This document shows positions 57,241 through 64,000 of a stretch of DNA of 64,000 nucleotides, in pieces. Source of the stretch: Shewanella sp. CG12_big_fil_rev_8_21_14_0_65_47_15 (GTDB lineage: Bacteria; Pseudomonadota; Gammaproteobacteria; Enterobacterales; Shewanellaceae); assembly GCF_002783505.1 (NCBI RefSeq), contig NZ_PFGL01000001.1, forward strand, positions 124,001-188,000, in the 5' to 3' direction. The notes under the pieces are model-generated. The model saw only the letters and a program-made list of their open reading frames with translations. It did not search any database and was not told the origin of the DNA. Every line of letters starts with the position of its first letter. The first letter of the stretch is position 1. Position numbers and translations under genes: made by a program.

Positions 57241-58071
57241 TTAGTCGGCAATTTCCAACGAGCCGATCATCTGGTTCATCTCGCCATAACTCAAATGACT
57301 CTCAGCAGGTTGCAAATAACCGGTTTGCTGAAATATTTGCATCTGAGCCAACACATGGCTATATGCGGATTCGGCCATGAAGGACCCTGCGCTATAACGT
57401 TTGACTCCTGTGGCGAATATTTCGTTGGCGCTTGGCGCACCCGATAATGCCATCACACTCAACGGTGCGTCGATGGCACGGGCGACTTGCTGGCACAGTG
57501 TCAAATCGATTAAACCGGGAATAAAAACCCCATCAGCACCAGCAGCAATATAAGATTGAGCTCGGTTGATTAAGCTGTCGGCATCCTTGTTCCCGCCGCG
57601 AAGCAATACATCCATCCGGGCATTAATAAATAACGGGTAGCCCAATGCATGGCAGGCGTCACGCAGTTGTTGAATGCGTTGTGCGCCGCTCACAAGGTCG
57701 AGCATACTGCCGTCCTGTGTATCTTCCAGATTCACGCCCGCCACTCCAGCTGCCAACAAATCTTGCGCCAAGTCGCTCATATTTTCACCAGTGCTTAGCA
57801 AGCCGTTTTCAACGTCGATAGACACAGGCAATTCGGTGCTGGCTACAATTGCGGCCGCATGTTGCATCACACACTTGCGTGGGATGGTATGGCCATCGGC
57901 ATATCCCATTGACCATGCAACACCTGCGCTGGTTGTCGCAATTGCGGTCGCTCCAGCTTTTTCGGCAAGATGCGCACTCATCACATCCCATACATTATTG
58001 AGTAGTAAACCGCCTTGACTGTGCAACTGGCGGAATGTCGTGATTTTGTTTATTAATTTAGTGCTTAGCAT
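57241..58071 (-). CDS. Isocitrate lyase/PEP mutase family protein
   Basis: 276 residues, TIM-barrel fold. Motifs include LLLNNVWDVMSAHLAEKAGA, Asp/Glu metal site VSIDVENGL, VNLEDTQDG and FINARMDV. Lacks the KKCGH motif of isocitrate lyase, so it is a PEP mutase-like member such as carboxyphosphonoenolpyruvate mutase or oxaloacetate decarboxylase-like; the exact reaction is unknown. ATG 58071. It lies before a DUF1579-like gene in the same orientation, about 100 bp apart. Confidence 0.87.
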   Translation of the reverse strand: MLSTKLINKITTFRQLHSQGGLLLNNVWDVMSAHLAEKAGATAIATTSAGVAWSMGYADGHTIPRKCVMQHAAAIVASTELPVSIDVENGLLSTGENMSDLAQDLLAAGVAGVNLEDTQDGSMLDLVSGAQRIQQLRDACHALGYPLFINARMDVLLRGGNKDADSLINRAQSYIAAGADGVFIPGLIDLTLCQQVARAIDAPLSVMALSGAPSANEIFATGVKRYSAGSFMAESAYSHVLAQMQIFQQTGYLQPAESHLSYGEMNQMIGSLEIAD

Positions 58072-58172
58072 GATTTTCCTATATTTTTAAGTGCCAGAGT
58101 GGTGGGTTGTTTGGGTATATCCATAATCTACTGCTTGGTTCTTCAACACGATTCGGGTTTGCAACCATAAAT

Positions 58173-58658
58173 TTATTGTCGGAACATTTGCATACGCCAA
58201 TTCACTTCCCAGGTTTTACCTTGATCAGCAGACATCGCTTGCTCCCAGCGCGGGGTTTCGGTATCAGTATCAAACCATTTATAACGAACCAGAATAGGTT
58301 TGCCGTCCAGTTCATCATCACATTCGAAGATGCCAATACCATTTTCAAACTTACCTACGACGGGCGGCATTAAACTACCGGCGCCATCAAGACCCGCGTT
58401 GGTATTGTCGAGCCAATAAATACTCCACAATTGCGTTTGCGGATTAAATAAACGCAGCGACATGCCGACAAAACCCGGGCGCCAGGAGGGTGCGAGGAAA
58501 TCATCGTAGTTGCCGATGCCTCCGGGCAGCAATCGCATCTCTTGGTTCGCTTCGAAATGCTCCCAGTCGTTGGAGTGTTGCAAACGATGACGCAGCCGTT
58601 GGTTCTCTATCCGCCAGCGGCCGACGAAAAAATCAAAATCATGTTTAGGGTCATTCAC
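58173..58658 (-). CDS. DUF1579-like protein
   Basis: 161 residues, no signal peptide. Pattern HDFDFFVGRWRIENQRLR ... WSIYWLDN ... WEVNWRMQMF fits the DUF1579 lipocalin-like barrel. Function unknown. ATG 58658. Upstream of the PEP mutase-family gene; the two may be cotranscribed. Confidence 0.78.
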   Translation of the reverse strand: MNDPKHDFDFFVGRWRIENQRLRHRLQHSNDWEHFEANQEMRLLPGGIGNYDDFLAPSWRPGFVGMSLRLFNPQTQLWSIYWLDNTNAGLDGAGSLMPPVVGKFENGIGIFECDDELDGKPILVRYKWFDTDTETPRWEQAMSADQGKTWEVNWRMQMFRQ

Positions 58659-58970
58659 ACTTTGTTTTCCTTGACTGAGTGATGGTGTAGAAAGGGCAAG
58701 TGCCGAACGAGATCATAAGGTGCCGGTCTCTATCAGGACATAGACAAAACCAAGTAATTAGCCTAGGTGAACCACAGATTTCACAGATTTAAACCGGTTT
58801 TACTTTGGATTTCGCACAAGCGGCGAAAGCTTGCTAAATTGCCCCTCAAGTACAGGATTTAAGGTTGAAAAACGTTGCACATTTGTTAGTAACAGGCGGT
58901 ACTGGTGCTGATTATAGGCGGCGCTGATACTGCAAATAACCGTTAGAAGGCACCCGTTTATGGGTGTACA
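58659..58970. other. Intergenic region, no feature seen
   Basis: About 310 bp. It should hold the promoter of the DUF1579-like gene. A short palindrome AAACCGGTTT is at 58791-58800; nothing else stands out. Confidence 0.5.
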
Positions 58971-59432
58971 TTAGGAGGATTTCGGCAATTGATCACCATG
59001 ACAGCGTGGACGGTTTTCAAACTGAGATGACAGCACCATCGAGGTACTGGTTTTACCTATTTTACCCAACGACATTAACACGCCTTGTAAATGTTCCGGC
59101 GAGGTGACACCTATGTGCATCAACGCACAGTGGTTACCGGTGGTCGCATGCAGTGCTAACACCTCGGAATGCGCTGCGGCCCAAGCATCTAGGGCAGCAT
59201 GTGAATCCACCACAATATTGATAAAGGCTTCAAAGCTATAACCCAAGGCGCGCAAATTGACTCGTGTTTGGTAGCCCGTAATCACCCCAGCCTCTTCCAG
59301 ACGCCGCACCCGCTCTGTCACGGCGGGCGCAGTGAGATGGACTTGCCGGCCAATTTCGGTGTAACTGATGCGCGCATTGCTTTGCAATAGGGCGATAATT
59401 TTACGGTCGTAGTTATCAAGTTCAAAAGCCAT
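58971..59432 (-). CDS. Lrp/AsnC family transcriptional regulator
   Basis: 153 residues: winged helix-turn-helix about 1-60 (LDNYDRKIIALLQSNARISY; TAPAVTERVRRLEEAGVI) and RAM ligand domain about 65-145. ATG 59432. Divergent from the NIPSNAP gene at 59563; regulators of this family usually control the divergent gene in response to an amino acid or other small molecule. Confidence 0.9.
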   Translation of the reverse strand: MAFELDNYDRKIIALLQSNARISYTEIGRQVHLTAPAVTERVRRLEEAGVITGYQTRVNLRALGYSFEAFINIVVDSHAALDAWAAAHSEVLALHATTGNHCALMHIGVTSPEHLQGVLMSLGKIGKTSTSMVLSSQFENRPRCHGDQLPKSS

Positions 59433-59562
59433 AGTAAACCTAGTGAAATATCTTGAATTGAGTGGTTATATCGCGGCAAATGCTTGGGATTTGCGCTGTA
59501 TCGGAACGAGGTTCCCACTTACCATAGTGGCTTGTTTTTACCACTTTAGCAGATGTTCAACC

Positions 59563-59910
59563 ATGAAAAATATCATTGAAATTCGCAGTTACCAATTAAA
59601 ACCAGGCACTGGGTCAGAGTTCCATCAATTGTTACAGGAAAAATCCTTGCCGCTACTGGCCGCCGCCGGAATTGATGTGGTGCTCGCCACCGCCTCTTTG
59701 CAAACCCCAGATGCCTACATGTTAGTGCGGGCTTATCACAGCATAGCGGATTGTGAGCAAAGCCAGCAGGCGTTTTATGCCAGTGCCGCTTGGCAAAACG
59801 GGCCACGGACCGCCATTTTAGCCTGCATCGAAAGCTGCAACACCATGATGTTGGCGGCCGATGCTACTTTGCTCAAGAGCTTACGCCAACAGGCCGGACC
59901 AACCCTCTGA
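59563..59910 (+). CDS. NIPSNAP family protein
   Basis: 115 residues from ATG 59563; an in-frame start at 59443 is less likely. The sequence MKNIIEIRSYQLKPGTGSEF and AYHSIADCEQSQQAFYAS fits the NIPSNAP ferredoxin-like barrel. Role unknown. Divergent from and probably controlled by the Lrp-type regulator; the 130 bp between the two is the likely operator region. The RBS is weak. Confidence 0.82.
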   Translation: MKNIIEIRSYQLKPGTGSEFHQLLQEKSLPLLAAAGIDVVLATASLQTPDAYMLVRAYHSIADCEQSQQAFYASAAWQNGPRTAILACIESCNTMMLAADATLLKSLRQQAGPTL

Positions 59911-60247
59911 TCAACAATGGCTGGTTCCACAACCAGCCAAGCATTGTAAACCTGTTTGCAGTTGCGTCGGTTTTGTTACTTTTTCCATTGCAGATCGATT
60001 TGCCTAAAGAAGTTTATCGAGAAACCCATGGTTAAATTTTGCAACGTAACAACAGAATTCGGATATGTGCAGGCTAACAGAACACTCCGTGGTTAACGGG
60101 ATTAAGCACTGACATGGAAGTGACCGTCCGTGACATGGCCGCTCTTTCACATCCATGTGATCGCGGCATTCGCACTTCCATATGCAGCAGATGCCACCGT
60201 CGAGCCCTCAGGGATGAGTTCATGGCGAGTCACTGGAATGGCTGAGC
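59911..60247. other. Intergenic region with a hairpin after NIPSNAP
   Basis: Holds hairpin GGCTGGTT-CCAC-AACCAGCC (59919-59938) with flanking ACAATG/CATTGT pairing, directly after the NIPSNAP stop; it may be a terminator but lacks a clear T run. A 61-codon frame at 60130-60315 is spurious. Nothing else is seen. Confidence 0.4.
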
Positions 60248-60637
60248 TTAATCGTTCCCCGCCATCATACCTAACGCTATCAAAGCGAGCTTTTGACTAC
60301 GGTTTAACTTTTTAACCGCGATTTCACGCTTTAGGGCATCGCTGCGGGTACCGACTGGTTCTCGATACATCAGGGTTAATGGCCCTTTGCCGCGCAGGTA
60401 TTTTGCCGCCTTGGGGCTGCTTGATTGATGTTCGTTAAATCGCCGTGCGACATCTGTGGTGATGCCTGTGTATAAGTGGCCATTGGCGCAGCGGATAAGG
60501 TATAGATACCACATCGAGGCTTGTTCTATCTCTGACCTCGCACCTTGCTCCGAAGTAACAGCTTGCGCTTGGCTAGCCCCTTTTTGGGGGTTAGCCGAGG
60601 GAGTTGAACTTGCTGTTTCAAATACTAAATCGGTCAC
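60248..60637 (-). CDS. GIY-YIG nuclease family protein (UPF0213/YhbQ-like)
   Basis: 129 residues from GTG 60637, but the conserved part begins at Met42 (ATG 60514): [28 protein letters not shown], and [12 protein letters not shown]. That gives 88 residues, close to the UPF0213 size. Small single-domain GIY-YIG proteins of this group bind or cut nucleic acids; function uncertain. Lies 10 bp after the oligopeptidase stop, so perhaps cotranscribed. Confidence 0.82.
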   Translation of the reverse strand: MTDLVFETASSTPSANPQKGASQAQAVTSEQGARSEIEQASMWYLYLIRCANGHLYTGITTDVARRFNEHQSSSPKAAKYLRGKGPLTLMYREPVGTRSDALKREIAVKKLNRSQKLALIALGMMAGND

Positions 60638-60647
60638 CCGTTGGCGC

Positions 60648-62783
60648 CTACTTAGTTATGCCTAGCTGGCTTAAGAAGAAGGCATATTCCTGCGCCGTGT
60701 CTTGATACTGGCGGTAACGGCCGCTCTTACCACCGTGGCCGGCATCCATATCGACGTCGAATAACAATACCTTATCGTCCAGCTTGTACCACTTATTCTG
60801 CACTTCGCGCAGTTTCGCTACCCATTTAGCGGGTTCGAAATACTGCACCTGTGAATCATGCAGACCCGTGGTCACTAACAGATGGGGGTACTCATGGTCG
60901 GCGACATTGTCATAGGGCGAGTAGCTGAGCATATAGTCGAAATAGGTCTTCTCATTAGGATTGCCCCACTCGTCGTACTCATTGGTGGTCAGTGGAATCG
61001 ACTCATCGAGCATAGTCGTTACTACATCCACAAAGGGTACATGGGCCGCGATGGCAAAATACTTCTCCGGTGCCATATTGGCAATCGCGCCCATTAACAG
61101 CCCGCCAGCACTGCCGCCCGCGGCGACCACTTTATTCTTATCGCCATAACCTTGCTCGGTTAACGCCGTAGTGACATCGATAAAGTCATTAAAGGTATTC
61201 TTTTTATTTAGTAATTTGCCAGCATCATACCAAGGGCGGCCCAACATTTCGCTGCCGCGCACATGGGCGATGGCATACACAAAGCCACGGTCGAGCAAAC
61301 TGATTACCGACGAAGAAAAGTCAGGCTCTACAGTGTAACCGTATGAACCATAACCATATTGATATAGAGGGTTAGTGCCGTCTTTCTTGAATTTATCCTT
61401 ACGATACACCAAGGACACTGGCACCTTAGCGCCATCGCGGGCGGTGACAAATAAACGTTCGGCGCGGTACTGGCTGGCATCGAAGCCGCCGAGCACTTGT
61501 TCCTGCTTAAGCAGATCGCGTCTATCGGGATTGCTTAAATGGTACTCATAAATCGCCTCGGGCGTAGTCAGGCTCGAGTAGAAAATCCGTAACTTGTCGC
61601 TATCTTGCTGGGCGTTAACATCTAAACCTAGCACATAGGCGGGTTCATCGAAACTCAGCTCAAAGGGCTTTTGACCATTGAATGGCATCACTTTTATGCG
61701 CGTCAGGCCACTCTCACGGGTTTGAATAATCAGGTAATCCTTAAGCACGAGTTCATCTTCAAGCCGCGCATTGGGATTATGGGCAACCACCTCCTGCCAT
61801 TTGGACTTATCGGCGGCATCCTTAATCGCCACTTTCATTAAACGGAAGTTGGTCGCCTGCCAGTTGGTCAGAATGTAATAGCTGTCGCCCAGCTTAGAGA
61901 CGCTGTATTCATGGCCTTCTTCCCGCGCGAGTACGGGTTTAAACAAACTTAAGGGATCGTTGGCATTCAACACCGACACTTCACTGGTGGTGGTGTTCTC
62001 GTGGAATAGCACAATTTGAGATTCATCTAAGGTTTTGCCAAGGGCAATATAAAACGAGTCATCCTGCTCCTCATATACCAGCACATCACGGGACTGTGGC
62101 GTGCCTAACTCGTGGCGGTACACTTGATAGCCCAGCAGGGTTTGCAGATCCTTGGCGATATAAAACACATGGCGATTATCATTGCCCCAAACGATGCGTC
62201 CCTCTGTATTTTCAAGCACATCGGTGATCATGGCGCCGGATTCAATATCTTTAAAGTAGATGTGATACACGCGGCGGCTTAACAGATCTTCACCGAAGGC
62301 CAACATGGTTTCATCCGGGCTGACGCTGACACCACCTAAACCATAAAACTCATGGCCCTTGGCGCGTTCATTCACGTCAAGCATCAGTTGCTCAATCCCG
62401 TCGCTGCCCTTACGGGCGATCAGCGGATATTCGCTGCCCTCTTGGTAGCGGCGGTAATAGCTGTGCTGGTGCCATTGGTAAGGCACGCTCGACTCATCGG
62501 CGACCAAACGCTCGGTCAACTCTTTAAACAGTCCATCCTGTAATGACTTAAGCGGCTTAAAGTAAGCTTGGGTGTAACGGTTTTCGGCATTCAGATGCGC
62601 CAATACCTTAGGATCTTGACGTTTATCGTCACGCATCCAGTAGTAATCGTCGGTGCGCGTGACCCCGTGCAAGGTCATCACATGGGGAATTTTTTCCGCA
62701 ACGGGCGCAGAGACTTGCCCTTTTTGAGTGGAGCAACCGGGTAATAGCATAGCGAGACCTAAAGTAAGCAGCAGAGTGCGCAT
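60648..62783 (-). CDS. S9 family oligopeptidase B-like lipoprotein
   Basis: 711 residues. Signal peptide with lipobox LLPGC, N-terminal beta-propeller about 60-425, and an alpha/beta hydrolase domain. Catalytic Ser in [12 protein letters not shown] and His in [11 protein letters not shown], with Asp near HDSQV. Family: prolyl oligopeptidase, protease II (oligopeptidase B) group, which cleaves peptides after basic residues. Oligopeptidase B is cytoplasmic in E. coli; the lipobox here suggests an envelope location. Divergent from the riboswitch-ribB unit. Confidence 0.9.
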   Translation of the reverse strand: MRTLLLTLGLAMLLPGCSTQKGQVSAPVAEKIPHVMTLHGVTRTDDYYWMRDDKRQDPKVLAHLNAENRYTQAYFKPLKSLQDGLFKELTERLVADESSVPYQWHQHSYYRRYQEGSEYPLIARKGSDGIEQLMLDVNERAKGHEFYGLGGVSVSPDETMLAFGEDLLSRRVYHIYFKDIESGAMITDVLENTEGRIVWGNDNRHVFYIAKDLQTLLGYQVYRHELGTPQSRDVLVYEEQDDSFYIALGKTLDESQIVLFHENTTTSEVSVLNANDPLSLFKPVLAREEGHEYSVSKLGDSYYILTNWQATNFRLMKVAIKDAADKSKWQEVVAHNPNARLEDELVLKDYLIIQTRESGLTRIKVMPFNGQKPFELSFDEPAYVLGLDVNAQQDSDKLRIFYSSLTTPEAIYEYHLSNPDRRDLLKQEQVLGGFDASQYRAERLFVTARDGAKVPVSLVYRKDKFKKDGTNPLYQYGYGSYGYTVEPDFSSSVISLLDRGFVYAIAHVRGSEMLGRPWYDAGKLLNKKNTFNDFIDVTTALTEQGYGDKNKVVAAGGSAGGLLMGAIANMAPEKYFAIAAHVPFVDVVTTMLDESIPLTTNEYDEWGNPNEKTYFDYMLSYSPYDNVADHEYPHLLVTTGLHDSQVQYFEPAKWVAKLREVQNKWYKLDDKVLLFDVDMDAGHGGKSGRYRQYQDTAQEYAFFLSQLGITK

Positions 62784-63027
62784 TTATACGTCCTTGTGAC
62801 GTTCAAACACCATCGTAAGATACGACGGCAAGCCAATAAATTGATGTGCCGGATATGATATACCCAAGCTAGCGCTTGTTGCGAGTTTCCTAAAGATTGC
62901 GCTTGCTTAAGGATCTCAAGGCGTTGTGCGCTTGCGCAAACATTGCCCAATTTATGGCGCGATTTTATTGCCATTCCAACTAAATAGGCGCAACATAACC
63001 GCGTTTTTAGGCTAGAGCCTAACAACA

Positions 63028-63255
63028 ATTCTCAGGGCGGGGTGAAACTCCCCACCGGCGGTAAATAGTGTCGTGAGCGTTTTCACTCCCACTAAAGCCC
63101 GCGAGCGCCCGAACGCAATTTCGGGGTCAGCAGATCTGGTGACTTAGGTTTTCTCGCCATGGTTAACGCCTAACGAGGTAGCCCTAATATTCCAGAGCCG
63201 ACGGTAATGGACTGTTTGCAGATAGCGACAGTACTGAGTCCGGATGGAAGAGAAT
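63028..63255 (+). ncRNA. FMN riboswitch (RFN element), expanded
   Basis: The RFN core is clear: CTCAGGGCGGGGTGAAACTC (63031-63050) leading into CCCACCGGCGGTAAAT; AAAGCCCGCGAGCG near 63095; GTCAGCAGATCTGGTG; CCAGAGCCGACGGT; AGTCCGGATGGAAGAGAAT (63237-63255). P1 pairs ATTCTC (63028-63033) with GAGAAT (63250-63255). Relative to E. coli ribB, about 47 nt are inserted in the P5 arm (63142-63188) and about 30 nt in the P6 arm (63206-63235), the latter forming an ACTGT/ACAGT hairpin. It senses FMN and controls ribB. Confidence 0.93.
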
Positions 63256-63367
63256 GTAAGACAACACTAGGATAGTTGGCATTAAGCTTTGTCTGAGTAT
63301 CCCGGCTGTTAGCCTCATATTTTGCAATTACCCGACCTAAGCCATTGCGCTTAAATGGGTCTATTGC

Positions 63368-63403
63368 TACAGCTAATCCCCTTTGGGGTAATAGCTGTAT
63401 TTC
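63368..63403 (+). promoter_or_regulatory. Hairpin of the riboswitch expression platform
   Basis: TACAGCTA (63368-63375) with TAGCTGTA (63392-63399), inner CCCC/GGGG, then TTTC. It lies between the RFN core and ribB, about 55 bp before the ATG. It may be a terminator or a Rho/translation control element; the T run is short. Confidence 0.5.
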
Positions 63404-63455
63404 TGCACGCCCTGATTCTGGAAATTCCCATGTCGTATTTTTAAGGATATTAACC

Positions 63456-64000
63456 ATGAATCAGTCTTTACTTGCTCCTTTTGGTACAGCTATCGAACGC
63501 GTTGAAGCGGGTCTTGCTGCCCTGCGCCAAGGCCAAGGTGTGTTGGTCGTCGATGATGAAGATAGAGAAAACGAAGGCGACTTAATTTTTGCCGCCGAGT
63601 CACTGACCAATGCTCAAATGGCCATGCTGATTCGCGAATGCAGCGGTATCGTATGTTTGTGTTTACCGGATGAAAAGGTCAAAGCCCTCGAGCTGCCACC
63701 TATGGTGGAAAACAACTCAAGCCAATATGGCACCGCGTTTACTGTGAGTATCGAAGCTAAAGTGGGCGTCACCACAGGCGTTTCGGCCGCTGACCGTGTC
63801 ACTACCATTAAAACCGCTATCGCCGACAATGCTAAGCCAAGTGATTTGGCTCGCCCAGGCCATGTATATCCACTGCGCGCCCAACCCGGTGGCGTGTTAA
63901 CTCGCCGTGGCCATACCGAAGGCACTATCGATTTAATGCAATTGGCCGGACTTAAGCCTGCGGGCGTGTTATGCGAAGTCACCAATCCCGATGGCACTAT
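63456..64000 (+). CDS. ribB: 3,4-dihydroxy-2-butanone 4-phosphate synthase, cut by window edge
   Basis: The first 181 codons lie in the window. Begins [19 protein letters not shown]; motifs [14 protein letters not shown] (metal and substrate binding), [11 protein letters not shown] and [13 protein letters not shown]. Converts ribulose 5-phosphate to the four-carbon precursor of riboflavin. ATG 63456 after AAGGAT. Controlled by the FMN riboswitch upstream. Whether a RibA domain follows cannot be seen. Confidence 0.95.
   Translation, partial: MNQSLLAPFGTAIERVEAGLAALRQGQGVLVVDDEDRENEGDLIFAAESLTNAQMAMLIRECSGIVCLCLPDEKVKALELPPMVENNSSQYGTAFTVSIEAKVGVTTGVSAADRVTTIKTAIADNAKPSDLARPGHVYPLRAQPGGVLTRRGHTEGTIDLMQLAGLKPAGVLCEVTNPDGT

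Noticed and set aside
1..64000. CRISPR arrays, tRNA/rRNA genes, prophage or intact insertion sequences
   Set aside because: No regularly spaced repeats, transposase-like or phage-like proteins, and no tRNA or rRNA sequence were recognised.

Overview
The window reads as chromosomal DNA of a Shewanella-type gammaproteobacterium. The basis is close similarity, recalled from memory rather than searched, of OmpR, EnvZ, GreB, PrlC, RsmJ, RlmJ, Gor, OpdB/PtrB-like and RibB proteins to the enterobacterial/Shewanella versions, moderate GC, and an abundance of two-component, c-di-GMP and chemotaxis genes. Nearly all DNA is coding. No rRNA, tRNA, CRISPR array, phage or intact insertion sequence was seen.

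Layout. 0-5 kb: the start of greB (cut by the window edge), divergent ompR-envZ and a chemotaxis receptor. 4.7-8.5 kb: a DUF5666 lipoprotein divergent from a response regulator/sensor kinase pair, followed by a YgiW-type OB-fold protein; both envelope-protein promoters carry the same 11-bp-spaced direct repeat. 8.6-10.7 kb: a peroxiredoxin, then a small accessory patch (toxin-antitoxin pair and GIY-YIG gene) with an attC-like palindrome. 11-16.3 kb: a PhoPQ-like locus (PepSY protein, regulator, kinase) flanked by a GlyGly-CTERM-like protein and a DUF3300 protein, which share nearly identical PhoP-type boxes. 16.3-20.6 kb: a hypothetical gene and a large MASE1-CHASE-PAS-PAS-GGDEF-EAL protein. 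21.6-26.5 kb: a cyoABCDE quinol oxidase operon in which cyoB is broken by a single in-frame TGA at a conserved Trp position.

26.7-34.6 kb: a lipoprotein, rsmJ, a degenerate-GGDEF/EAL protein, rlmJ, and a LemA-DUF3137-lytic transglycosylase operon. 34.8-39.2 kb: an RND efflux pump (adaptor plus permease) with a palindromic operator but no adjacent regulator. 40-46.6 kb: a GST, a thioesterase, prlC, a beta-barrel protein, a small exported protein and gor. 46.7-49.4 kb: a porin / FMN-binding / PepSY-like membrane protein cluster. 49.9-55.5 kb: a dicarboxylate/amino-acid symporter, a FUSC-family protein, an M14 peptidase and a methyltransferase. 55.7-60.6 kb: a repeat-rich lipoprotein, a structured noncoding patch, a PEP mutase-family enzyme, a DUF1579-like protein, and a divergent Lrp regulator/NIPSNAP pair. 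60.2-64 kb: a UPF0213 GIY-YIG protein, an S9 oligopeptidase lipoprotein, and an expanded FMN riboswitch ahead of ribB, which runs off the window.

The functional themes are envelope sensing (four two-component or receptor loci with envelope-protein partners), c-di-GMP control, respiration and redox, and rRNA methylation. The best candidates for undescribed biology are the DUF5666/two-component/YgiW locus with its shared operator, the PhoPQ locus with its two flanking targets, the porin-flavoprotein cluster, and the enlarged riboswitch.
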